From Candidatus Cloacimonadota bacterium (lineage in GTDB: Bacteria > Cloacimonadota > Cloacimonadia > Cloacimonadales > Cloacimonadaceae), in NCBI GenBank assembly GCA_028681035.1, contig JAQUJJ010000184.1, forward strand, positions 1-5,876: 5,876 nucleotides of DNA, given 5' to 3'. The position numbers and the translations under genes were made by a program. The notes below the pieces were generated by a model. The model was not told the DNA's origin, did no database searches, and saw nothing but the letters and a program-made list of their open reading frames with translations. Below, one piece after another: positions 1 to 5,876 of the stretch; position 1 is the first letter of the stretch, and each line of letters starts with the position of its first letter.

Positions 1-192
1 ACAACCTCAGGCGTACCTGGACGGCCTGGTTCTGGACGACTTGGACCTACAACCTCAGGCGTACCTGGACGGCCTGGTTCTGGACGACTTGGACCTACAA
101 CCTCAGGCGTACCTGGACGGCCTGGTCCTGGACGACTTGGACCTACAACCTCAGACGAACCCGGACGGCCTGGTTCCGGACGACCCGGACCT
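1..192 (-). repeat. 48-bp tandem repeats encoding a Pro/Arg/Gly-rich 16-residue unit
   Basis: Four head-to-tail copies lie at 1-48, 49-96, 97-144 and 145-192, and the array probably continues past the left edge. The protein unit is VGPSRPEPGRPGTPEV. Copies 1-48 and 49-96 are identical in DNA. Copy 97-144 differs at one base (127), changing Glu to Gly. Copy 145-192 differs at six bases and reads VGPGRPEPGRPGSSEV. The unit is a multiple of three, so copy-number change keeps the frame. The product should be an extended, basic, disordered stalk or cell-wall/outer-membrane-spanning linker; this role is inferred from composition. Confidence 0.95.
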
Positions 193-3100
193 ACAGTCGG
201 AGTCGGAGGCGTAGGCGGACGCAGACCTGGATACATAGCACCTTCTAGCGCATCCATGTTCACACCACCACTAACTATGTTCAGCCCAAATATGCCGCTA
301 CTACCACCAATATTACTGACAGGTGATACTATCGGTATCGTCCCAGGCCTTACTCCTGTAACAGCACTAGTAATTGCCGCAACCATCGGAACCGGCGCTA
401 TTATCGGATTGATTATCAACATACCAGGGCTATTATCACTTGTCGACAATATATAGTTGCCGGCTGCCAAGCCCGTGAGACTATTCACCTTCTCACTGTA
501 TTTTCCCACTTGTGTATTAGCCGCCAACGTTACCGCGCGCCCAGCACTATCTTCTATCCCCACCGTGCCACTCACTAACGGTATATCATTCGGTAGTACG
601 CCGTTCAACGTGGCCGTCCCAACTTTAGCCAACGTGCCATAAACGCTGGTTACATCGCCCACAGAGTATTGTAGTGGTTTGGGATTGATCTGACCATTCA
701 GCATTCCCCCTGCAACATCTGATACTGCCAAGCTATAGTTACCGTTGTTTAACGTCACACTGCTAACTAATACTGCACTTGGGCCTACATTTGGGTTCGT
801 ATAGGTTCCTGTACCAATAACGCTTACGCTATCCCCATTGAGCACCCCGGAAAGGTGAATGGTATTGCCAGCAAATATTACGTTGCTACCATCACCATCA
901 TAGGTTTTGGTCATAGGACTTGTTTGTAATGCCGTTAACGCTAGCGGATTGATCTGGCCATTCAGTCTCCCGCCCGCAACATCTGATACTGCCAAACTAT
1001 AGTTACTATTGCTTATCGTCACATTGTCAACGGATACTGTACTTGTGCCTGCATTGGGGCTCGCATAGGTTCCTGTACCACTTACACTTACGCTATCCCC
1101 ACTTAGCACCCCGGAAAGATGGATTGCATTATCACCAAAGGTTGCACTTGTACTACGATCATAGGTTTTGCTCACAGTACTTATTTGCGATGCTGTTAAT
1201 GCGAGCGGATTGATTATGAGTGTATTGCTTGCATAGGTAATATCGTAGCCTTGCTGAGTGGAATAAAGACCAGCCACCCCTGTAACTTCATATGTACCAA
1301 CATTGACCGCACTATTGACGGTAGTTCCGAAAGAATCAGCCAGAGTATAGGTCAGATTTCCCATCAATAGTGAACTATTTGGTGTTGTCGAGTAGGTGAC
1401 AGGAATAGAAGTAGTTCCACTGTACACTGTAGGACCACCAGCAGTGACAGTTAAAGGCGTTAAGAAAGCTTTCAATAGCGGATAACTGCGCCCTTCATAG
1501 ATGCGCCAATTCGCAGCACTGTTACTACCATCCGTATCAATAGTCCACCAGTCTGTTGAATAGTTCGCACTTTGCATCATCTGCCCAGTCGTTAGACCAG
1601 TTACACCACTAGTAGTATTCGTTGAATTATTACCAACCCCTAAAGGAGCAATATCTGTATTCCAGTAGCTGCTAACGATAGGACCATAGTTCTCCCCTAC
1701 CAAGCCACCTACTGTCTGACTACCATTCACCGTGCCGATGCTGTAACTGTTAATGATAGCACCATAGTTCTTCCCTACCAAGCCACCTACTGCCTGGTTG
1801 CCACTCACCGTACCGGTGCTGTAGCTGCTAACAATAACACCCGCGTTTTCTCCCACCAGACCGCCAATCGAAGGGGAACCAAGACCTATCACCGTGCTTG
1901 TACTGTAACTGGTATTGATATTGCCATTATCAAAGTTATGTCCTACCAAACCACCGATGTGATCACTGCCTCGCACCGTACCAGTACTATAACAATTTTT
2001 GATATCGCGGTAGTTAAACCCTACTAAACCGCCGGCAAAGCCTGCAACGCCCGTTACCACACCAGTACTATAGGAGTTTGCGATACCGCTGCCATCACTT
2101 TGTCCGACTAAACCGCCAACATACTGGTTCCCAACAATATTCACGTTCTCCAACCCAATATTTTGAATACTTGGTATTTCTGTGGGCTGATAGTTAAATG
2201 TTGCCCCAAACAAACCTACAAACTGTCTGTTAGGTAAGTAAATAGTCAAGTTTTTTATCACTTTACCGTTGCCATCAAACCTTCCCGTAAAATTTCCATC
2301 TTCTAAAGTGCCACCGATACCAATTGGCACAAAACCTGCGCCGCCATTCCAATTTGCCGTGCCACTGGCATCAATATTGTTAGCCAAAATATAACAATTG
2401 CCCAGCATACCATTACTGCCGATACCTTGCAACCCGTACACATCAGCAATCTGATAAGGAGTGCCACCATCAATGTTACCGTCTCCTCCTAACGCCCGAA
2501 GGAAGGTACCGCCGCTAATGCGAAAATCAGCAGCCAAAAAACCTGATAAAGTACTATCAATTTCCCCCCAGGTGCCGTTGGTCAGAGTGAAAACCCCAAC
2601 GTTAAGGTTGCTAGTTCTGCTTGGCGTAATGATACCGCTGGTGATGCCATCGCCTGAGTTAGACGTATTGGCCGTAAGAGTCAGGCCGCCTTTTGGCGCG
2701 ATAATTGAGGAATTCAGAATGATGTTGTTATAAGCAGAAAGCGTCAACATGTACGCCGACGCCCACGTCAGATCACGATTCACAATGATATCACCATTTT
2801 CAAGGTTATCACTAGTATCGTTGCTATTATTTACCATTGTCGAAACTATCGTATTATTGCTACTGCTCGTGGCAATCGTTACATTCGAATTTTCAAGTGC
2901 TGTGTGCAGTGTAGATGCACTAATAGAATTCAGACCATCGGTATCGCCAATGGTAAAATCCGCCGGGTCTAAAAGCCATGTACCCGTGGCCCCCTTTGCC
3001 GCCGTAGTGTTTACGCGCGCCGTATCCGCCAGAATCAGTGTCTGCTTCCCCGATGTTTCTACACTTCCCCCATTTCCGCTCACACTGCCACCACGTGCAG

Positions 3101-4244
3101 TAATCGTTCCCTCAAAGTTTGTCGTACCATTGGCCCATACCACGACCTTGCCGCCGTTTCCTCTTGTGATGCCATCTGCTGCAATCATAGCCCCAGAGGC
3201 CACTGTCGTTGTTGTTGCCGCATATTCACTGTTGCCGCCTTGGTACGCCCCACCAATCAGGACGTTTCCACCTCCTGCGTCGCCGCTTACATCAATACGG
3301 GTACCAGAAGCTAAATGAACTGTCTCTCCCAGTGCTTTCACAGTACCGCCAATCTGTCCGCTATCTTTGCCACTGGCATCTAGTATCCCGCTATTTACCA
3401 CAACACCACTCGTGCCGCCGTCTAAAATAATGACGCCATTTTTACTGGTTATACTTTTCGCTTGAATGATGCCACTGTTGTTGACCACTGTTCCAGCTAA
3501 AGCATCCGCCGTCTTGGCGCTCATATAGACTTTACCACCATCGGCTTGAATGACTCCGTTATTTGCAACACTGGCTGACAGAGCTGACTGGTCAACGACC
3601 AAGTTTAAGAAACCGTCGTTCGCCAAATCCAGCGTAACAGCATTGCCGCTTGCTAACGCGATTGTGCCTCGATTCGCCACTATACTTCCTTCATTTTTTG
3701 CCTGTGCGCCAAGAAGCGCTACATAGCCGCCATCACTAGCGATGACGCTTCCCTGATTAACGACAGCAGCACTACTACCACCATTAAAAGTATATGTACC
3801 TGCTATAAAATTACGATCAGAAATATCTCGCGTCGAGGCCACCAGACTGCCAACATTCACCTGCGATCCAGGGGCAAATAAGATGCCATTCGGATTAATT
3901 AGAAAGACCTTGCCATTGGCAGATAACGTACCATAAATAGACGAAGCATTATTGCCTGTCACTCGGTTAAGGGCGACAGAACTTGCACTCGGCTGGATGT
4001 ACTGAATGGTTTCGCCTTTGGCGATGTTGTAGTTTTTCCAGTTAATGGCGACTTTATCACTGGTCGCAATGGTCATTTTAGTACCATTTGTCGTGATAGA
4101 CGCCGAACCAGATGTAACCGTCGACCCTGATGGACTCGCCACAACGGGAGTATAGGCACTGAAGAATAGGCCAGTCGCTAAGATCGGCGGAACAATCATT
4201 TTTACGATGGTGCGTTGCCAACGTCGTTTCCATTTTCTTTGCAT
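1..4244 (-). CDS. Filamentous-haemagglutinin-like TPS exoprotein (large adhesin), 3' end beyond window
   Basis: The frame stays open for 1,414 codons from ATG at 4244-4242 to the window edge. The start is set by AGGAGGT eight bases upstream, and no in-frame ATG lies between that site and the codons just before it. Residues 1-36 form a signal peptide with a basic n-region (MQRKWKRRWQR), a hydrophobic core and a likely cut after PVVA. Residues about 45-160 are a haemagglutinin-activity/TPS domain with the family motif LINPNGI at 115-121. Beta-helix-type passenger follows, with the family-typical WLLDPADFTI at 423-432. Then come GLUG repeats (706-867), an MBG-like module (about 926-1013), two YDG modules (about 1013-1188), an MBG-like YG-type module (about 1188-1278), a linker, and proline-rich 16-residue repeats (1351-1414). 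I see only two cysteines (617 and 751), as expected of a secreted beta-helix protein. Likely role: surface or secreted adhesin exported by Sec and then by a TpsB pore. Family assignment is firm; the ligand and the C-terminal anchoring are unknown. Confidence 0.93.
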   Translation of the reverse strand, partial: MQRKWKRRWQRTIVKMIVPPILATGLFFSAYTPVVASPSGSTVTSGSASITTNGTKMTIATSDKVAINWKNYNIAKGETIQYIQPSASSVALNRVTGNNASSIYGTLSANGKVFLINPNGILFAPGSQVNVGSLVASTRDISDRNFIAGTYTFNGGSSAAVVNQGSVIASDGGYVALLGAQAKNEGSIVANRGTIALASGNAVTLDLANDGFLNLVVDQSALSASVANNGVIQADGGKVYMSAKTADALAGTVVNNSGIIQAKSITSKNGVIILDGGTSGVVVNSGILDASGKDSGQIGGTVKALGETVHLASGTRIDVSGDAGGGNVLIGGAYQGGNSEYAATTTTVASGAMIAADGITRGNGGKVVVWANGTTNFEGTITARGGSVSGNGGSVETSGKQTLILADTARVNTTAAKGATGTWLLDPADFTIGDTDGLNSISASTLHTALENSNVTIATSSSNNTIVSTMVNNSNDTSDNLENGDIIVNRDLTWASAYMLTLSAYNNIILNSSIIAPKGGLTLTANTSNSGDGITSGIITPSRTSNLNVGVFTLTNGTWGEIDSTLSGFLAADFRISGGTFLRALGGDGNIDGGTPYQIADVYGLQGIGSNGMLGNCYILANNIDASGTANWNGGAGFVPIGIGGTLEDGNFTGRFDGNGKVIKNLTIYLPNRQFVGLFGATFNYQPTEIPSIQNIGLENVNIVGNQYVGGLVGQSDGSGIANSYSTGVVTGVAGFAGGLVGFNYRDIKNCYSTGTVRGSDHIGGLVGHNFDNGNINTSYSTSTVIGLGSPSIGGLVGENAGVIVSSYSTGTVSGNQAVGGLVGKNYGAIINSYSIGTVNGSQTVGGLVGENYGPIVSSYWNTDIAPLGVGNNSTNTTSGVTGLTTGQMMQSANYSTDWWTIDTDGSNSAANWRIYEGRSYPLLKAFLTPLTVTAGGPTVYSGTTSIPVTYSTTPNSSLLMGNLTYTLADSFGTTVNSAVNVGTYEVTGVAGLYSTQQGYDITYASNTLIINPLALTASQISTVSKTYDRSTSATFGDNAIHLSGVLSGDSVSVSGTGTYASPNAGTSTVSVDNVTISNSNYSLAVSDVAGGRLNGQINPLALTALQTSPMTKTYDGDGSNVIFAGNTIHLSGVLNGDSVSVIGTGTYTNPNVGPSAVLVSSVTLNNGNYSLAVSDVAGGMLNGQINPKPLQYSVGDVTSVYGTLAKVGTATLNGVLPNDIPLVSGTVGIEDSAGRAVTLAANTQVGKYSEKVNSLTGLAAGNYILSTSDNSPGMLIINPIIAPVPMVAAITSAVTGVRPGTIPIVSPVSNIGGSSGIFGLNIVSGGVNMDALEGAMYPGLRPPTPPTPTVGPGRPEPGRPGSSEVVGPSRPGPGRPGTPEVVGPSRPEPGRPGTPEVVGPSRPEPGRPGTPEV
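193..411 (-). other. Unassigned linker of the exoprotein
   Basis: Residues about 1279-1350 form a low-complexity stretch rich in Val, Ile, Gly, Ser and Pro, with no domain I recognise. It ends in a Pro/Thr run (LRPPTPPTPT) leading into the tandem repeats. It probably links the Ig-like stalk to the C-terminal part of the protein, which lies outside the window. Confidence 0.5.
412..681 (-). other. MBG-like (YG-type) module of the exoprotein (second)
   Basis: Residues about 1188-1278 begin KPLQYSVGDVTSVYGTLAK and end GMLIINP. The VYG turn, the VGKYS strand, the AGNYIL strand and the closing LIINP are the usual signs of the YG-type MBG module. It would extend the stalk after the YDG pair. Its sequence is clearly diverged from the first MBG-like module. 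Confidence 0.65.
682..1206 (-). repeat. Tandem duplication of a YDG module (264 and 261 bp)
   Basis: Two direct copies, at 946-1206 (N-terminal in the protein) and 682-945, each encode 87-88 residues starting LALTA and ending LNGQINP. Shared blocks include KTYD, HLSGVLxGDSVSVxGTGTY and NYSLAVSDVAGG. This matches the YDG domain, an extracellular module found in long bacterial adhesins. The C-terminal copy keeps the name motif as KTYDG, while the other reads KTYDR. Long stretches of DNA are identical between copies, so the duplication is probably fairly recent. Confidence 0.85.
1207..1470 (-). other. MBG-like Ig-type module of the exoprotein (first)
   Basis: Residues about 926-1013 run from LTVTAGGPTVYSGTTSIPVTYS to the LIINPLAL junction. 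The segment has the MBG layout: an opening strand, a Tyr-centred turn (VYSG), a T/S-rich middle, a VNVGTYEVTG strand and a closing LIINP. It looks like a stalk-forming bacterial Ig-like domain. Assignment is by pattern only and the family label is less certain than for the YDG modules. Confidence 0.6.
1645..2129 (-). repeat. GLUG repeat array, six copies in the exoprotein
   Basis: Residues 706-867 hold six copies of a GLUG-type unit of the form xxGGLVGxNxGxIxxSYSTGTVxGxx. The spacing between successive GGLVG cores is 84, 78, 90, 78 and 78 bases (28, 26, 30, 26 and 26 residues). A degenerate seventh unit (FVGLFGATFNYQ) precedes the array. The last copy breaks off as SSYWNTD, and the array is followed by WRIYEGRSYPLL, an ending commonly seen after GLUG arrays. 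The two most C-terminal copies (cores at 1696 and 1774) are nearly identical in DNA. GLUG repeats occur in bacterial surface proteins and IgA-protease-like proteins; their ligand is not known from this sequence. Confidence 0.88.
3765..4112 (-). other. TPS / haemagglutinin-activity domain region
   Basis: About residues 45-160. The segment reads as the conserved N-terminal secretion domain of FhaB-type proteins: alternating beta strands, NWKNYNIAKGETIQYIQP, then ALNRVTGNNASSIYGTLSANG, then VFLINPNGILFAPGSQVNVG. In this family the domain is recognised by the POTRA domains of the partner TpsB pore and nucleates the beta-helix. The boundaries are approximate. The presence of this domain is the main reason for predicting a two-partner route. 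Confidence 0.9.
4137..4244 (-). other. Sec signal peptide of the exoprotein
   Basis: Residues 1-36. Six of the first eleven residues are Arg or Lys, followed by a hydrophobic stretch (IVPPILATGLFFSAY) and a small-residue site, PVVA before SPSG. This is a short ordinary-length signal rather than the extended ESPR type seen in many proteobacterial TPS proteins. The cleavage site is inferred from the small-residue pattern only. Confidence 0.8.
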
Positions 4245-4251
4245 ATAAGTT

Positions 4252-4258
4252 ACCTCCT
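4252..4258 (-). promoter_or_regulatory. Strong ribosome binding site of the exoprotein gene
   Basis: AGGAGGT on the minus strand ends eight bases before the ATG at 4244. It is a near-perfect anti-16S match of the Firmicute type and fixes the start codon. Confidence 0.9.
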
Positions 4259-4317
4259 CATGATTCCCATTTCCAGAAGAGTAAAAATATCCAGATGGCT
4301 GACTATTTAGATTTAAT

Positions 4318-4331
4318 AGATAACATTATCT
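4318..4331 (-). promoter_or_regulatory. Inverted repeat in the exoprotein leader, possible operator
   Basis: AGATAA and TTATCT form perfect 6-bp arms around two bases (minus strand AGATAATGTTATCT). The repeat lies between the candidate -10 and the start codon, where a repressor could act. I cannot assign a regulator, and such short palindromes arise by chance in AT-rich DNA. Confidence 0.25.
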
Positions 4332-4373
4332 TTTTCACGGTAATTTATAGAATATTTTCCCATTATCCTACTA

Positions 4374-4404
4374 ATTATACTATAGATCTACAAATAAGTA
4401 TAAA
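4374..4404 (-). promoter_or_regulatory. Candidate promoter for the exoprotein gene
   Basis: A perfect TATAAT lies at 4379-4374 on the minus strand, with a weak -35-like TTTATA at 4404-4399 and a long 19-base spacer. Surrounding DNA is very AT-rich. It lies between the upstream terminator and the gene, in the right orientation, and would give a leader of about 120 bases. The poor -35 and AT-rich background keep confidence low. Confidence 0.35.
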
Positions 4405-4506
4405 CATTTATTAAGTTTTTCCATTCCCAATGCAAAACAAAAACATTCTCCTTTTGCCCTTACCATCAAGCATCAATCGCCATTATCTTCTTTATAAAAG
4501 CAACTC

Positions 4507-4538
4507 AAAAAAGGCAGATTGAATTTCTTCAACCTGCC
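4507..4538 (-). terminator. Rho-independent terminator of the TolC-like gene
   Basis: On the minus strand GGCAGGTTGAA pairs with TTCAATCTGCC (11 bp, one G-U pair) around a GAAA loop of the stable GNRA class, followed at once by six T residues. It starts about 60 bases after the stop codon. It should end transcription from the TolC-like gene and separate it from the exoprotein gene. Confidence 0.92.
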
Positions 4539-4598
4539 CATTCCTCATTATATTAGCATAAAGTTACATTGACTATAACCTATTGCTTAGCGCAATGT

Positions 4599-5876
4599 CT
4601 ATTTGCCGCTAACAGCAATCCCCATTGCTTTTTCCAAATTTGCTTTACCAGTATTATAATCATATAAAGCTTGAATATAATTCATCTTCGCTGTTGTTAA
4701 TGCTACTTGTGCATCAATTACATCGGTATTCGTACCTACACCAGCACTATAACGTACTTGAGCAATTTTTAAATTTTCTTGACCTTGCTCCACTGTTACT
4801 TGCGAAGTATCAATCCGTTTTTCCGCTTCTGTCATCGTTAGGTACGCAGTACGTACTGCTAATTCGATTGTATCTTTGGTCTGCTTTGCAGTTTCGGTAG
4901 CTGTCCGCACTGCCGAATCAGCCTTTTTGATTTTCGCATTATTCACACCTGCATCAAAAGGCGTCCACGTAGCCGTTAAACCAATCGACCAAGTATTATT
5001 GTCCGTTCCAGGAAAGTTTGTATCACTCCAACCGGTACTCGCTGCTGCAGCCACCGTCGGCAATTTAGCCCCTTGCGCACCTTTCACTGTTTCTTTTGCT
5101 ATGTCAATATTATATTTAGCCTGAATAGCATCCGGACGATGCTCCAGTGCATACTTTATACTATCGGCAAATGACATGGTATACTTTTCATGTTTTAAGT
5201 TATCTTTCAATATCACATCGGTTGATAGCGGCAGACCCACTACGTTATTAAAACTAGCTACTGCTACATCATACGCATTGCGTGCTTTCGTTAAAACCTG
5301 CTGATCATTGGCCAATGCTACTTGCGAGGCTAATACATCGGTTTTAGCTACCGTACCTACCGCGTATTGTGCTTGGACATTTGCCAGATGCGCTGTCATT
5401 TGATCCACTGTTTCTTGGTCCACTTTAACGGCATTTTGCGTCTGCAAAACGGTAAAGTATGTATTCGTCGCATTCAACTTGATCTGTTGTTTGCTTGCCT
5501 CAATGCCCAAATCCGATACTTTTAAACTAAGCTTAGCGGATTCAATTGCACTTTCGGTTTGGCCACCCGTATATAAATTCATACCTACTGTTATATTATT
5601 AGCAAATTTATTAGTGGCAGAACTGCCAATAATTTTAGCACGTGCATCAGAATGAGTTAACGTTACCGATGCTCCCTTAGCACCTTTGGCCACATCAATT
5701 GCCTGCTCTGCACTGTCTCTCGCCATATTGGCAAGCTTGATTGCTGAATTATTCTTCAAAGCCATCGCAATGCTCTCTTCTAGAGTCATCTCAACTGGAG
5801 CCGCAAATCCTACTACTGTATGTAACATTAGGAAGCCTCCAGTTAGCGCTGTTGCTAAACGTTTCTTCCAATGAGT
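4599..5876 (-). CDS. TolC-family outer-membrane efflux channel, 5' end beyond window
   Basis: The frame is open from the window edge to TAG at 4601-4599, giving 425 visible residues. An ATG lies at 5828, but 16 in-frame codons upstream read THWKKRLATALTGGFL, supplying the basic n-region and part of the hydrophobic core of a signal peptide that ends near VVGFA before APVEM. The true start is therefore likely outside the window. Numbering from the 5828 Met, two OEP repeats are visible, about 14-207 and 218-405. Each opens with a TLEESIAMALKNN-like helix (second copy SFADSIKYALEHRP). Each has a barrel strand near a P/T-x-x-G turn (NLYTGGQ and TPFDAGV). Each closes with matching coiled helices (TDVLASQVALANDQQ and TDVIDAQVALTTAKM). 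The family forms trimeric outer-membrane/periplasm tunnels for RND, MFS or ABC exporters. No inner-membrane pump or adaptor is in view, so the substrate cannot be named. Confidence 0.93.
   Translation of the reverse strand, partial: THWKKRLATALTGGFLMLHTVVGFAAPVEMTLEESIAMALKNNSAIKLANMARDSAEQAIDVAKGAKGASVTLTHSDARAKIIGSSATNKFANNITVGMNLYTGGQTESAIESAKLSLKVSDLGIEASKQQIKLNATNTYFTVLQTQNAVKVDQETVDQMTAHLANVQAQYAVGTVAKTDVLASQVALANDQQVLTKARNAYDVAVASFNNVVGLPLSTDVILKDNLKHEKYTMSFADSIKYALEHRPDAIQAKYNIDIAKETVKGAQGAKLPTVAAAASTGWSDTNFPGTDNNTWSIGLTATWTPFDAGVNNAKIKKADSAVRTATETAKQTKDTIELAVRTAYLTMTEAEKRIDTSQVTVEQGQENLKIAQVRYSAGVGTNTDVIDAQVALTTAKMNYIQALYDYNTGKANLEKAMGIAVSGK

Larger units (their letters stand above)
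4245..4598. other. AT-rich intergenic region between the two genes
   Basis: No coding potential is visible on either strand. From right to left it holds a short untranslated tail of the TolC-like gene, that gene's terminator (4507-4538), then a marked AT-rich stretch with the candidate promoter, the inverted repeat and the ribosome binding site of the exoprotein gene. No tRNA, riboswitch or CRISPR structure was recognised. Confidence 0.8.

Noticed and set aside
1..192. CRISPR array
   Set aside because: The 48-bp units are directly abutting with no spacers and translate in frame as part of the exoprotein.
1..192. Collagen-like Gly-X-Y repeat
   Set aside because: Glycine does not recur every third residue through the 16-residue unit, so a collagen triple helix is not supported.
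2749..3318. Plus-strand open frame of 189 codons
   Set aside because: It lies wholly opposite the exoprotein gene, has no recognisable domain or ribosome binding site, and its Val/Leu/Pro/Ser-rich composition is what the complement of a Gly/Asn/Thr-rich gene gives. The other plus-strand frames at 256-642, 2461-2733 and 3209-3430 are rejected for the same reason.
4582..4596. Small hairpin just after the TolC-like stop codon (ATTGC/GCAAT)
   Set aside because: The stem is only 5 bp and has no T-tract; the real terminator is the 11-bp hairpin at 4507-4538.
4625..5124. Plus-strand open frames opposite the TolC-like gene
   Set aside because: They are antisense shadows of a well-supported OEP-family gene and show no coding features of their own; the same holds for the one at 5686-5874.
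5826..5845. ATG at 5828 as the start of the TolC-like gene, with GGAGG seven bases upstream
   Set aside because: The spacing is good, but this start would remove the basic n-region and half of the hydrophobic core of the signal peptide, which are encoded in frame just upstream. The GGAGG falls within codons for Thr-Gly-Gly. Internal initiation cannot be fully excluded.

Overview
The window reads as chromosomal DNA of a diderm (outer-membrane) Firmicute, most likely a member of the Negativicutes. This is inferred from a TolC-family outer-membrane channel and a filamentous-haemagglutinin-type exoprotein, both outer-membrane-associated, combined with a strong Firmicute-style AGGAGGT ribosome binding site and an AT-rich intergenic region. 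No rRNA or marker gene is present, so the placement is an inference.

Both real genes lie on the minus strand and both are cut by a window edge. From the right end, positions 5876-4599 encode a TolC-like outer-membrane efflux channel. Its first few codons lie beyond the window. It ends at a clear Rho-independent terminator (4507-4538). A 354-base AT-rich intergenic region (4245-4598) follows, with a weak candidate promoter, a small inverted repeat and a strong ribosome binding site.

Positions 4244-1 are a single uninterrupted reading frame of 1,414 codons that leaves the window at its left edge still open. It encodes a very large secreted adhesin-like protein. In order it has a basic signal peptide, a two-partner-secretion (TPS, haemagglutinin-activity) domain, a long beta-helix-type passenger, a six-copy GLUG array, an MBG-like module, two tandem YDG modules, a second MBG-like module, a low-complexity linker and a proline/arginine/glycine-rich tail of 48-bp tandem repeats. 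The tail runs out of the window.

The exoprotein's N-terminus predicts export by Sec and passage through a TpsB (FhaC/ShlB-type) outer-membrane pore. No such pore is in the window. The neighbouring TolC is a different channel family and is separated by a terminator, so a functional link between the two is not shown. Nothing here looks like a wholly new system. The most distinctive parts are the modular, internally duplicated passenger and the near-identical 48-bp repeats, which suggest recent in-frame length variation.
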